A stretch of 64,000 nt of DNA from CANHVK01 sp046304235 (lineage in GTDB: Bacteria; Bacteroidota; Bacteroidia; Flavobacteriales_D; Crocinitomicaceae): assembly GCA_046304235.1 (NCBI GenBank), contig JBKCEW010000083.1:28899-92898 (forward strand), written 5' to 3'. The position numbers were made by a program, and so were the translations under genes. The notes under the pieces were generated by a model. That model was not told the DNA's origin and searched no databases. It saw only the letters and a program-made list of their open reading frames with translations. Positions 28,117-36,418 of this stretch are shown here, piece after piece. Each line of letters starts with the position of its first letter. Positions within the stretch are counted from its first letter, which is position 1.

Positions 28117-28719
28117 TTAATTTACGCTTAATACATCTGAAAATCCGCATGTAGCAAGTATTTTTTTATCTTCTTTTGACCATTCAGCGTTCATAGATAA
28201 AATTTTATTCAAAGGTAAGTAAAAAGACTTAATCGAATGGTACATTTGTATAAATGTTACGTCTATTTCCGTAATATTATTTAAAATCAACTCAACATTA
28301 TCAAAATCTTCAAATACCTTTTTGATATTATTATTAATTATTTCAGCATTTTTAATTGTCAATTCCCCTTCTAAATGAATCAAAATTCTTTTTTGAGTTT
28401 TTCTTCTAGAAGGTTTGAAAATCATTTTAAAATTATCACGATCAACATCAAGTTCATTACTATCTGTAACTTCTGTAGGTTTTACCTCTTGTTTTTCAAT
28501 TGGTTGCTCAATAATAATCTCTTGAACAATTGGTTCAGTAGTAAGACTATCAAAAAAATCATCCAATGAAACAGAAACTTTCGTTTCCACCTCTTCATCG
28601 TTTACAACTTCCTTATTCAACTCCACTTGATCTTCTTTCGACTTTTCATCGGATGTAGACTTTTTAACCTTAGCAACAGGTATAAGCCTATCTATTTTCA
28701 TGTTTTTTCCGAGTGCCAT
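28117..28719 (-). CDS. STAS-domain protein of the chemosensory cluster
   Basis: 200 residues. The first ~95 are acidic and look disordered (ESKVEL-like Glu/Val runs, e.g. EVVNDEEVETKVSVSLDD). The rest is a STAS fold (RILIHLEGELTIKNAEI ... VELILNNITEIDVTFIQM). At the position of the phosphorylatable Ser in SpoIIAA-type proteins it has Thr (IDVTF). STAS proteins act in partner switches, and this one may be an alternative partner for the SiaB-like kinase or PP2C phosphatase downstream (inference). It lies between parA and cheY, with gaps of 3 and 7 bases. Confidence 0.72.
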   Translation of the reverse strand: MALGKNMKIDRLIPVAKVKKSTSDEKSKEDQVELNKEVVNDEEVETKVSVSLDDFFDSLTTEPIVQEIIIEQPIEKQEVKPTEVTDSNELDVDRDNFKMIFKPSRRKTQKRILIHLEGELTIKNAEIINNNIKKVFEDFDNVELILNNITEIDVTFIQMYHSIKSFYLPLNKILSMNAEWSKEDKKILATCGFSDVLSVN

Positions 28720-28722
28720 ATT

Positions 28723-29469
28723 TTAACTATTAAAAGCAATTATTTCTTCTGCTAAAAGCAAGTATTCTTGAGCCCCGTTTGAATTAGGTGAATAATTCAA
28801 TACACTTTGGGCATGAGAGGGCGCTTCTGCTATTTTTACATTTGTACGAATAGAAGTATCAAAAAAGGATAATTCGTAATGCTCTCTAACAAATGCAACT
28901 ACCTCTCGCGATATTTTTTTTCTTAAATCAACATTTACGGCTAGAATTCCTAAAAATTCGAGTGATGGGTTCAATGTTTCTTTAATATCATCAATGGTTT
29001 TTACGATATGCATTAACCCTTGTATACTAAGTACATCTAATAAAATGGTAGACATAACATAATCACTTGCTGCTAATGCATTCACTGTAAGTAAAGAACG
29101 AGCAGGTGAACAATCAATCAATATGTAATCGTAATTTGATTTCACTTGGTCTAACAACTCCTTCAAATAAAACTCCCTATCCTCAACACTATACATAGAT
29201 AGCTCAATATCAGCTAAACGCATTGAAGAGGGTAACAAATCAATCCCTTCTGTTTTCACCAAAACATCTGTAATCTCTTTTTCACCAGAAAACACATGCG
29301 AAATATCAAATGCATCTTCTTGCACTCCAAATGAATAAGACAAATTACCTTGAGGGTCTAAATCAACTATTAAAACCTTTTTATCTTTCATTGCAAGTGA
29401 AACACCGAGGTTTGCCACCGTCGTTGTTTTGCCTGTTCCTCCTTTATGATTTGCTACAGCTATTATCAT
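28723..29469 (-). CDS. ParA/Soj-family ATPase heading the chemosensory cluster
   Basis: 248 residues with deviant Walker A KGGTGKTTT (residues 9-17), switch I VDLDPQGNLS and Walker B YILIDCSPA. No parB gene or parS-like site is visible nearby, so a role in chromosome segregation is unlikely. ParA relatives encoded in chemotaxis operons (ParC in Vibrio, PpfA in Rhodobacter) position chemosensory arrays, which I infer here. It is the first gene of the 28 kb minus-strand run, with a promoter-like -7 element 18 bases upstream. Confidence 0.85.
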   Translation of the reverse strand: MIIAVANHKGGTGKTTTVANLGVSLAMKDKKVLIVDLDPQGNLSYSFGVQEDAFDISHVFSGEKEITDVLVKTEGIDLLPSSMRLADIELSMYSVEDREFYLKELLDQVKSNYDYILIDCSPARSLLTVNALAASDYVMSTILLDVLSIQGLMHIVKTIDDIKETLNPSLEFLGILAVNVDLRKKISREVVAFVREHYELSFFDTSIRTNVKIAEAPSHAQSVLNYSPNSNGAQEYLLLAEEIIAFNS

Positions 29470-29486
29470 ATTTTACCAAGATAGTT

Positions 29487-29494
29487 CAAAAATA
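29487..29494 (-). promoter_or_regulatory. -7 element upstream of parA and the chemosensory run
   Basis: On the minus strand this reads TATTTTTG, an exact match to the Bacteroidota -7 consensus TAnnTTTG, and ends 18 bases before the parA ATG. A TTG lies 24 bases upstream of it, slightly farther than the usual 17-23. This is the only good promoter match I found at the head of the cluster. Confidence 0.5.
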
Positions 29495-29602
29495 CGAACT
29501 CTTTGATTACTATGAGTACAATTTAAAAGTTAATTGTGAACAATTAATACACTTAATTGTAAGTAGTATTTCCAACTAAAACTTTATCAGTATATTTACT
29601 TT

Positions 29603-29986
29603 ATGAAGGTGTTGAAGAAGAGACATTTTGAAATTGTTTACTACCTGTATATCATAACAATTGTTACATTAATGGTAATAAAAACAGATGGTAAAATCAA
29701 ATTGGCGGAAACCATTTGGGGCTTTAGAGGAGACCATTTTGTACACTCTTCCATTTTTATTCCCTATATGATAATCATTGGTTTAATTAATTCAAAAGAA
29801 AACAATCGATTTCTTATTTCTAAAAAGCTACCCTTTGCTATTTTATTTGCTGCTTTTTGTGAAAGTTTACACTTGTTACTCCCGTATAGGACATTTAGTC
29901 TATTTGACTTTTTTGCAAATTGTATTGGGTTGATGATAGGGATGGTAGTTTGGTTGGTGGTGAGGAGGATAGTTATCAGAAAGTAA
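29603..29986 (+). CDS. VanZ-like small membrane protein
   Basis: 127 residues with about four membrane helices. The sequence RGDHFVHSSIFIPYM after the first helix and the later ESLHLLLPYRTFSLFDFFANCIG match the VanZ pattern (D-K-hhHhh..., then acidic E-x-hQ/L ... R-x-hDhhhN). VanZ-family proteins are small envelope proteins; the founder gives teicoplanin tolerance, but most members have no known role. It is divergent from parA and ends tail-to-tail with hemD, overlapping by 11 bases. Confidence 0.65.
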   Translation: MKVLKKRHFEIVYYLYIITIVTLMVIKTDGKIKLAETIWGFRGDHFVHSSIFIPYMIIIGLINSKENNRFLISKKLPFAILFAAFCESLHLLLPYRTFSLFDFFANCIGLMIGMVVWLVVRRIVIRK

Positions 29987-30662
29987 ACGATAGCCCTAAT
30001 TTTAAAATCAACTCCTTTTCAGAAGAATTTTCAAGGGTATAAATTGGTTTTATATTATTATTTAACAATGCTTTTTCTGTGGTTTTCCCCCAAGCAATTA
30101 CCTTTGATTTTGAATGTAACCTATTTAGTGATAAAAACCCTTCAAGATTTGACGGGCTCGTAAAGACATAACAATCATATGCTTCTGTAATTAACTCAGG
30201 TATAATGATTGTTTTATAAATAGGATATTTTCTTTTAATTGAAGTTTTAATTTGATTGTAAATAGTATCACTTCCTTTTAAAGCACCCATAAATACAATG
30301 CTTTTTTGATTGAGGAAGTTGGAAAGTTCATTGGCAATTAGCATCGGATTTCCAGAAGATTTTCCGATAAAATCAACATATATATCCCTTTTTAAGAATT
30401 CATTAGCAGTTGATTGTCCCACGCAAGCGATTTGAACCTCATCTGGAATTTTATGTTGAGACAGGAAAAAAGAAACAGCGCGTTTACTTGTAAAAAAATA
30501 AACCTCTCCGAATGGTAATTTAGGAGAGGTTAACGATTCAAAATGTAAAAATGATTTATTTACTAGTTTGATATTGTTATCATTACACCATTTAATTAAT
30601 TCACTTTCGTGATCAACTTCTTTGGTAATGAAAACAGAAGAAATCATAGTTGTTTTATCCAA
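29976..30662 (-). CDS. hemD: Uroporphyrinogen-III synthase
   Basis: 228 residues, a poorly conserved family recognised by fold and context. YFFTSKRAVSFFL, ACVGQSTANEFL, YDCYVFTSPSNLEGFL and VIAWGKTTEKALL fit the HemD pattern of two Rossmann-like lobes. It cyclises hydroxymethylbilane to uroporphyrinogen III. Its start overlaps hemC by 8 bases, which supports the call. Confidence 0.82.
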   Translation of the reverse strand: MDKTTMISSVFITKEVDHESELIKWCNDNNIKLVNKSFLHFESLTSPKLPFGEVYFFTSKRAVSFFLSQHKIPDEVQIACVGQSTANEFLKRDIYVDFIGKSSGNPMLIANELSNFLNQKSIVFMGALKGSDTIYNQIKTSIKRKYPIYKTIIIPELITEAYDCYVFTSPSNLEGFLSLNRLHSKSKVIAWGKTTEKALLNNNIKPIYTLENSSEKELILKLGLSFTF

Positions 30663-31542
30663 CTTCGTTTAAAATAGCCACTACTTTTTCAGCGAAACCA
30701 TCTAATTGTTCTGGTTCAAAATAGAAATTTTTAGAAGCTAAATTGCTTGAAGGTGCAAAGGATACGAAAACTTGTTTTTCATTCGGACAATAAACTCCTA
30801 ACGGAAGTTGACATCCTCCTTCCATTAAATTTAAGATTTTACGTTCAACTCCTATTTTTTTGGCAACATCAACATGATTTAAATGTGCCATAATTTCTTT
30901 CATTTCAGCATCATCTTCTCTGATTTGTAAACCTAAAACTCCTTGCGCAGGAGCAGGTACAAATTCAGTCGGATTCAATACTTCTACATGAAATTCAGAC
31001 AAATCCAATTGTAAACGGTCAACACCTGCTTTCGCTAATAAAATAGCATCGTATTGCCCATCACGTAGTTTTTGAATTCGTGTTGGAACATTCCCTCTTA
31101 AGTCATTGATTTGTAAATCAGAACGGTATAAGTTAATTTGAGATTTTCTTCTTGCTGATGAAGTTCCAATAATAGCCGCTGATTTTAAGTTCCACTTTTG
31201 ATTTTTGTCTACCGATTCATTTCTAATCAATAATAATTCCGATGGATCCTCACGTTCAGAAACTGCTGCAATAATTAATCCTGCAGGTGGATTTGTTTCT
31301 AAATCCTTATGGGAGTGCACTGCTAAATCGATTGATTTATCTAATAACGCTATTTCAATTTCTTTCGTGAAAAATCCTTTCCCTTCTAATTTATCGAAAC
31401 TTAAATTCTGAATTGCATCCCCTTGCGTAATAATCACCTTGATTTCCACTTCATGACCTAAATCTTCTAATTGTCTTTTTACGTGGTTTGCTTGCCACAA
31501 AGCTAGGTCACTTCCTCGAGAGCCAATGGTAATTTTTTTCAT
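30655..31542 (-). CDS. hemC: Hydroxymethylbilane synthase (porphobilinogen deaminase)
   Basis: 295 residues. The N-terminus ITIGSRGSDLALWQANHVK, the HSHKDL motif, RRKSQI and the cofactor-binding cysteine in MEGGCQLPLGVY are all present. It joins four porphobilinogens on a dipyrromethane cofactor carried by that cysteine. It is second in the hemA-hemC-hemD operon, 20 bases after hemA. Confidence 0.96.
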   Translation of the reverse strand: MKKITIGSRGSDLALWQANHVKRQLEDLGHEVEIKVIITQGDAIQNLSFDKLEGKGFFTKEIEIALLDKSIDLAVHSHKDLETNPPAGLIIAAVSEREDPSELLLIRNESVDKNQKWNLKSAAIIGTSSARRKSQINLYRSDLQINDLRGNVPTRIQKLRDGQYDAILLAKAGVDRLQLDLSEFHVEVLNPTEFVPAPAQGVLGLQIREDDAEMKEIMAHLNHVDVAKKIGVERKILNLMEGGCQLPLGVYCPNEKQVFVSFAPSSNLASKNFYFEPEQLDGFAEKVVAILNEVG

Positions 31543-31562
31543 TTTAATTCGGTAATTGTTGG

Positions 31563-32789
31563 TTAGGAATTTAGCATGATTTCTTTTGCTAATTTCATTG
31601 GCATACTCATGTATTTTTTCTCCATGTAACCAATGATTTTATCTAGTACTTCTTTAGAATCATCATCTAAAGATTCGATTTCTTTTCTAAACACTTCATT
31701 CATTGCTGTTGAACGTATGTCTTTTACCATATTTGGAACCTCACGCATCGCAATTTCAACTTTGCGCATTTTGTGAATTTGCATAAACATCTCTACTGCT
31801 TCTGATAAAATTTGCTCTACGTGAATGATTTCTTTTGAACGTTCTTGTAAATTTTTATCGGAAATCTTTTGTAGGTAATCAATCGAAATATGAGTAACGT
31901 TACGTTTTTTAACTATTTCAGCATCAAGATCATGCGGAATTGCGATATCTATTACCACTTTACGAGAATTTTCTCCTTGTAAAAGCGATTCATACACTTC
32001 AGGAGTGATAATCGCTTGTTCAGCTCCGGTACACGTTATGATAATATCAAATCCTTTATCGAAAGACTTTAATTTTTCTAATCCAAAACCTTCTCCTCTT
32101 AAGTCAGCAGCTAATGATTCCGCTTTTGAAACAGTACGATTAAAAACTGTGAAATTTTTATATCCGTGTTTTTTCAAAAACTTCGCCATATTGGAATTGG
32201 TCATTCCTGCGCCAATCATCAATACACGAGCATCCAAAGGAATACTCATATCTCTTAAAGTATGGTAAGCTAACGCAACTACCGAAACTGGTTTGTTTGC
32301 TATGCTCGTTTCTGTATAAACACGTTTTGCTGTTTCAATGGTATGTCTCATTACTACACGAATGAAATCACCCGTTAAACCCATTGCTTTAGAGGATTCA
32401 AAAGCATTTCTAACTTGTGTAATGATTTCTCGTTCACCAACAATCATTGAATCTATCGATGAAGCAACTTGAAGTAAATGTTCTACCGCATGAATACCTG
32501 AATAGTCTTCTACTGCTTGTTGGAAAAGAGATATCTGCTGTTGTGAGTGATGTGGATAAAGTGTTTCAAAAAATCGTTGAATAAAAGCAGCATCTACTTG
32601 CGAATAAGTGCAAAATAAGAATTCAACTCTATTACAAGTAGAAAGGAACATTAATTCCTCTATTTGCATCTGATTTTTGAATTCAGTAAGTGTTGCTTGT
32701 TGTCTGTCTTGCTCTATATGAAGTTTTCCAACTTCGGTAACATCCAAATTTTTATGGGTGAAAGCAAGGATATGAAAGTGTTCCAACAT
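31563..32789 (-). CDS. hemA: Glutamyl-tRNA reductase
   Basis: 408 residues. The catalytic cysteine lies in LSTCNRVEFLF and the following conserved segment is MIVGEREIITQVR. The NADPH domain (IGAGMTNSNMAKFL) and C-terminal dimerisation helices are intact. It catalyses the first committed step of heme synthesis by the C5 route. It is first in a three-gene operon; a near-consensus -7 (CACATTTG) lies in the upstream region but is not convincing. Confidence 0.96.
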   Translation of the reverse strand: MLEHFHILAFTHKNLDVTEVGKLHIEQDRQQATLTEFKNQMQIEELMFLSTCNRVEFLFCTYSQVDAAFIQRFFETLYPHHSQQQISLFQQAVEDYSGIHAVEHLLQVASSIDSMIVGEREIITQVRNAFESSKAMGLTGDFIRVVMRHTIETAKRVYTETSIANKPVSVVALAYHTLRDMSIPLDARVLMIGAGMTNSNMAKFLKKHGYKNFTVFNRTVSKAESLAADLRGEGFGLEKLKSFDKGFDIIITCTGAEQAIITPEVYESLLQGENSRKVVIDIAIPHDLDAEIVKKRNVTHISIDYLQKISDKNLQERSKEIIHVEQILSEAVEMFMQIHKMRKVEIAMREVPNMVKDIRSTAMNEVFRKEIESLDDDSKEVLDKIIGYMEKKYMSMPMKLAKEIMLNS

Positions 32790-32883
32790 CGTTACAACTT
32801 TGAGTATTGCAAATGTGCGGTATAATCCTTACTCGATTGTCATAGTATTGTCATAATATTGAGGAAATGTTAATTTAGATTTA

Positions 32884-32960
32884 ATTTAAATTAGGCAAGA
32901 GGCAGAAGGCAAGAGGCAAGAGGGAACGAAGGAGTGGTATTTAAATTAGGCAAGAGGCAG
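32884..32960. repeat. 22-base direct repeat, two copies
   Basis: Identical 22-base copies (core TTAAATTAGGCAAGAGGCAG) lie at 32884-32905 and 32939-32960, 55 bases apart. The sequence between is built of GA-rich echoes (AGGCAAGAGGC). Such short duplications are common in intergenic regions of Flavobacteriia; no function is evident. Confidence 0.85.
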
Positions 32961-33011
32961 TAGTTGTTGGGGAAGAGTTAGTTGTGATTAGTAACTAGAG
33001 ATAGAGGGAAT

Positions 33012-33039
33012 AAAAAAGGGAGAATAAAATTATCCTCCC
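33012..33039 (-). terminator. Rho-independent terminator of the gpmI-SDR unit
   Basis: On the minus strand, GGGAGGATAA pairs with TTATTCTCCC around a very short TT loop and is followed by TTTTTTA. It lies 96 bases after the SDR stop. Confidence 0.75.
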
Positions 33040-33050
33040 CCTCGTAGAAT

Positions 33051-33114
33051 GTCATGCTTCGACAAGCTCAGCATGACAGACAGGCTCAGCATGACAGACA
33101 AGCTCAGTATGACA
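33051..33114. repeat. Three-copy 18-base tandem repeat with inverted-repeat start
   Basis: Units GACAAGCTCAGCATGACA (33061-33078), GACAGGCTCAGCATGACA (33079-33096) and GACAAGCTCAGTATGACA (33097-33114) differ by one base each from the first. The sequence before it, GTCATGCT at 33051-33058, pairs with AGCATGAC at 33070-33077, forming an 8-base stem. The element resembles the CTTCGACAAGCTCAGC-type palindromic repeats scattered in many bacterial genomes. Confidence 0.9.
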
Positions 33115-33134
33115 AACTCAAAATATTTATTCTA

Positions 33135-33923
33135 CTATAAACATTTAGTACGACCACCATCAACAGGAACATTGATTCCGTTGATGTAGCTAGCTGCTGG
33201 TGAAGCTAGGAAAGCAATCGCATTCGCTACTTCTTCAGGTTCTGCGATACGTCCCATTGGAGATTCAGCTGCCATATCAGCAAAAATATCTTCTACAGAT
33301 TCATTTGTTTTAGCCGATTTAGCCTCTGCGATTCCTTGTAAACGAATGGTATTTGTCGCTCCAGGTAATACATTATTAACGGTGATATTAAATGGTGCTA
33401 ATTCTGTCGCTAACGTTTTACTCCAGTTTGCTACAGCTCCACGAATGGTATTTGATACCCCTAAATTTGGTAATGGTTGTTTTACACTTGTCGAAATGAT
33501 ATTGATAATGCGTCCATATCCATTTTCTTTCATCAAAGGCCATAATGCTTGAACTAATACATGGTTACACACTAAATGCTGTGTGAATGTATCGTAAAAT
33601 TCATCAATAGCTGCCTCACGAATAGGTCCACCTTTTGGTCCACCTGTGTTATTTACCAAAATGTGACATGTTGTACCATCTGCTACTTTTTTCTCTACCA
33701 ATTCTTTAAGTGTAGATGGTTGACTAAAATCTGCAGCAATATAACTGTGTTTTTGTCCAGCAGGTGTTGGTAATTCAGTTAATACTTGTTTTAATTTATC
33801 TTCGCTTCTAGCTACCAATACGATTGTTGCTCCCAATTGAGCCATTTCCAATGCTGCTGCTTTTCCAATACCTTGTGTGCTTCCACATACAAAAGCAGTC
33901 TTGTTTTCTAAATTTAAATTCAT
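33135..33923 (-). CDS. Atypical short-chain dehydrogenase/reductase
   Basis: 262 residues. The NAD(P) motif is GSTQGIG (14-20) and the structural motif is NNTGGPKGG. Catalytic Ser144 is present (IISTSVKQP), but the expected Tyr at 157 is Ser and the Lys at 161 is Arg (LGVSNTIRGAV). This matches a known SDR subgroup with the NLxxSNxxRxxV pattern, annotated as 3-oxoacyl-ACP reductase-like, whose activity is uncertain. The C-terminus (YINGINVPVDGGRTKCL) is normal. It lies 19 bases after gpmI and is followed by a terminator, so the two form a unit. Confidence 0.85.
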   Translation of the reverse strand: MNLNLENKTAFVCGSTQGIGKAAALEMAQLGATIVLVARSEDKLKQVLTELPTPAGQKHSYIAADFSQPSTLKELVEKKVADGTTCHILVNNTGGPKGGPIREAAIDEFYDTFTQHLVCNHVLVQALWPLMKENGYGRIINIISTSVKQPLPNLGVSNTIRGAVANWSKTLATELAPFNITVNNVLPGATNTIRLQGIAEAKSAKTNESVEDIFADMAAESPMGRIAEPEEVANAIAFLASPAASYINGINVPVDGGRTKCL

Positions 33924-33942
33924 TTTTATTTATTTAAAAAGT

Positions 33943-35460
33943 TCATTTGACTAAATTCTTTCCAGTCATTTCAATGGGTGTTGCAATTCCTAATCTACCT
34001 AAAATAGTCGGTGCAACATCGGCTAAAATTCCATTTTCCAATGAAATGTCTTCATTTGTTACCAACACCACAGGAACTGGATTCAAGGAATGAGCTGTAT
34101 TAGGTGAACCATCGGCATTGATAGCAAAATCAGCATTTCCGTGGTCTGCAATTACTAAAAATTCATACCCTAATGACAATCCTGTCTCAATCACTTCCCC
34201 TAAACAGGTATCAACGGTTTCCACCGCTTTTTGAATCGCTTCATATACACCAGTGTGACCAACCATATCTGGATTTGCAAAGTTCAAACAGAAAAAATTA
34301 GGTTTTTCTTGTTTCATATATGCAACAATATTGTCTTTTATTTCAGGTGCACTCATTTCAGGTTGCAAATCGTATGTTGCTACTTTTGGGGAGTTCACTA
34401 AAATTCGGTGTTCCTTCGGAAATGTAGCTTCTCTTCCCCCACTAAAAAAGAAAGTTACGTGCGGATATTTCTCTGTTTCTGCAATTCTAACTTGGGTTCT
34501 ATCCATTTTAGAAAGTACTTCTCCCAAGGTGTTTTGTAAATTGTCTTTTTCAAAGATGATATTTACATTCTGAAAAGTAGCATCGTAATTAGTCATTGTA
34601 AACAACTCTAATGCTAATTTTTGCATTCCTAATTCAGGAAAATCTTTTTGTGTTAATGCAGTGGTTATCTCCCGTGGTCTATCTGTTCTGAAGTTAAACG
34701 AAATAGCCACATCGCCTTCTTTTATAACAGCGATAGGTTGACCATTTTCAGTTATTACGGCTGGTTCAATAAACTCATCCGTAATGTCTTTTTCATAAGA
34801 CGTTTTTATTGCTTCTAAAGCACTTGAAAATTGTTCCCCTGAACCATTTACCATCAAATCGTATGCTTTTTTCACACGTTCCCAACGGTTGTCTCTATCC
34901 ATCGCGAAATAACGACCCACGACAGAAGCAATTTTACCCGTTGTTTTTACAAGTACTTTTTCTAATTCTTCAACAAAATGGATTCCACTTTTAGGGTCAC
35001 AATCACGTCCATCAGTGAATGCGTGTATAAACACATTTTCAACCCCTTCGTTTTTGGCCATTTCACAAAGCGCGTAAATGTGTTCTTGTGAACTATGAAC
35101 CCCTCCTTTTGAAACTAGACCATATAAATGAACTGCAACTCCTTTTTCCTTTGCAGTTTTAAATGCTTTCTTCAAAGCAGGAAGTTCAAAAAATTCTTTA
35201 TCCCGTATGGATTTATTTATTCTTGTAAGTTCTTGATATACAATACGACCCGCGCCGATATTCAAATGACCTACTTCTGAATTTCCCATTTGACCTTCTG
35301 GTAAACCAACATCTTCACCACAAGTCATCAACGTAGCAGCAGGATATTTAGCTAATAATCCATCCATTATTGGAGTATTTGCATTGTAGATAGCATCCGA
35401 TTTGGACTTATCTCCTATACCCCATCCATCCAAGATAATTAAGCCAATATTTTTTGTCAT
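33943..35460 (-). CDS. gpmI: 2,3-bisphosphoglycerate-independent phosphoglycerate mutase
   Basis: 505 residues of normal length. The alkaline-phosphatase-fold metal sites are visible: LIILDGWGIGD, catalytic Ser in GNSEVGHLNIGAGR, FIHAFTDGRDCDP, GRYFAMDRDNRWERV, ANPDMVGHTG and IADHGNAD. It interconverts 3- and 2-phosphoglycerate in glycolysis using two Mn2+ ions. It is first of a two-gene unit with the SDR. Confidence 0.97.
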   Translation of the reverse strand: MTKNIGLIILDGWGIGDKSKSDAIYNANTPIMDGLLAKYPAATLMTCGEDVGLPEGQMGNSEVGHLNIGAGRIVYQELTRINKSIRDKEFFELPALKKAFKTAKEKGVAVHLYGLVSKGGVHSSQEHIYALCEMAKNEGVENVFIHAFTDGRDCDPKSGIHFVEELEKVLVKTTGKIASVVGRYFAMDRDNRWERVKKAYDLMVNGSGEQFSSALEAIKTSYEKDITDEFIEPAVITENGQPIAVIKEGDVAISFNFRTDRPREITTALTQKDFPELGMQKLALELFTMTNYDATFQNVNIIFEKDNLQNTLGEVLSKMDRTQVRIAETEKYPHVTFFFSGGREATFPKEHRILVNSPKVATYDLQPEMSAPEIKDNIVAYMKQEKPNFFCLNFANPDMVGHTGVYEAIQKAVETVDTCLGEVIETGLSLGYEFLVIADHGNADFAINADGSPNTAHSLNPVPVVLVTNEDISLENGILADVAPTILGRLGIATPIEMTGKNLVK

Positions 35461-35496
35461 AGTCGTATATTTTTGTCAAATGACTGACGTTATTAA

Positions 35497-36387
35497 TTAA
35501 ACTGTAATTTCAAAAATCGCACCATTTGGTTGATTTTCTATATATTGTAATTTACCACCTATCAATTTAGTAAATTCAGCCGCAATAAAAAGTCCTAATC
35601 CAGTTCCTTTCTGAGAACGTGTTTCTTCATTTTCTAACCGGACAAATTTCTTAAAAATATCTGCTTGTGCCTCTTTAGAAATTCCAGGACCCACATCTTT
35701 CACTCCAAATTTACTGTTTAGATTGTCTTTGTGAAGAAATAAGGTTAATTTCTCATTGGTTCCGGCATATTTCAATGCATTTTCAATAAGATTTATTAGA
35801 ATAGTTTTGGTCATAAAAAGATCCGCTTCAATATGAATTACTTCATCCAATTCTAGAACAATCCACTCTTTTTCTAGACGGTTATTGTAATTTAAAGCAA
35901 GTTCTGTCATTAAATCATTTAAACTAATCCACTCTTTATGAGCAACCATTGTTCCATTTTCAATACGTGAAGCTGTCAAAATTGCTTCAACAATTTCTTC
36001 CAATCGCTGATTTTCGATTAACGCTTTTTGTAATAATTCATTCCTTTTTTCAACGGGAAATTCTCGTTTCATCAACGTTTGTAAATACAATTTTGAAGAT
36101 GCTAACGGTGTTTTAAGTTCGTGAGTAACCGATAGTAGGAAATTAGATTGACGAATTGTCAATTGTTGGTCTCTTTTGATTGCAGAACGAATTCGCCATA
36201 AGCCTAGTGATAAAATCAAGAAAAAGACAAGACCTTCACCCGTGATCATAATTACCTTGTGAGTCACTATGTTATCTGTGCCAGCAACTTCTTGAGTAAG
36301 TTCAATCAAATGATATCCCCACCAAGCAAATTGTAGGGCAACATAAAATGCTAGAACATAAAAAATGACTGCTGTTTGTCTCTTCAC
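35497..36387 (-). CDS. Membrane sensor histidine kinase (orphan)
   Basis: 296 residues, starting with GTG (MKRQTAVIFY). Two membrane helices (~6-25 and ~47-66) flank a short periplasmic loop. HisKA has the phospho-acceptor His89 (SVTHELKTPLASS); the ATPase has N-box NLIENALKYA, G1 VKDVGPGIS and G2 KGTGLGLFIA. There is no HAMP or PAS domain, so the signal is probably sensed in or at the membrane. No response regulator lies next to it. It follows the ECF sigma operon by 69 bases, with its own promoter-like element. Confidence 0.9.
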   Translation of the reverse strand: MKRQTAVIFYVLAFYVALQFAWWGYHLIELTQEVAGTDNIVTHKVIMITGEGLVFFLILSLGLWRIRSAIKRDQQLTIRQSNFLLSVTHELKTPLASSKLYLQTLMKREFPVEKRNELLQKALIENQRLEEIVEAILTASRIENGTMVAHKEWISLNDLMTELALNYNNRLEKEWIVLELDEVIHIEADLFMTKTILINLIENALKYAGTNEKLTLFLHKDNLNSKFGVKDVGPGISKEAQADIFKKFVRLENEETRSQKGTGLGLFIAAEFTKLIGGKLQYIENQPNGAIFEITV

Positions 36388-36402
36388 AACCTGAATTTGT
36401 CA

Positions 36403-36410
36403 CAAAGATA
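36403..36410 (-). promoter_or_regulatory. -7 element for the orphan histidine kinase
   Basis: The minus strand reads TATCTTTG, an exact TAnnTTTG match, 15 bases before the GTG start. No good TTG lies at the expected -33 distance; that stretch is occupied by the tandem repeat at 36419-36446. Confidence 0.45.
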
Positions 36411-36418
36411 AACAATGT

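Larger units (their letters stand above)
32790..33134. other. Non-coding spacer with a terminator and two families of short repeats
   Basis: 345 bases between hemA and the SDR gene without a credible ORF. It holds a GA-rich direct repeat near hemA, a rho-independent terminator for the gpmI-SDR pair and a three-copy 18-base tandem repeat with a nearby inverted repeat, each listed separately. Confidence 0.8.

Noticed and set aside
28723..29469. ParA as a chromosome or plasmid partition gene, with a replication origin nearby
   Set aside because: No parB, parS-like palindrome or dnaA box cluster was seen, and the gene heads a chemosensory run.
33061..33114. Three regular repeats that could be a small CRISPR array
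   Set aside because: The units are 18 bases, contiguous with no spacers, and no cas gene is nearby; this is a simple tandem repeat.
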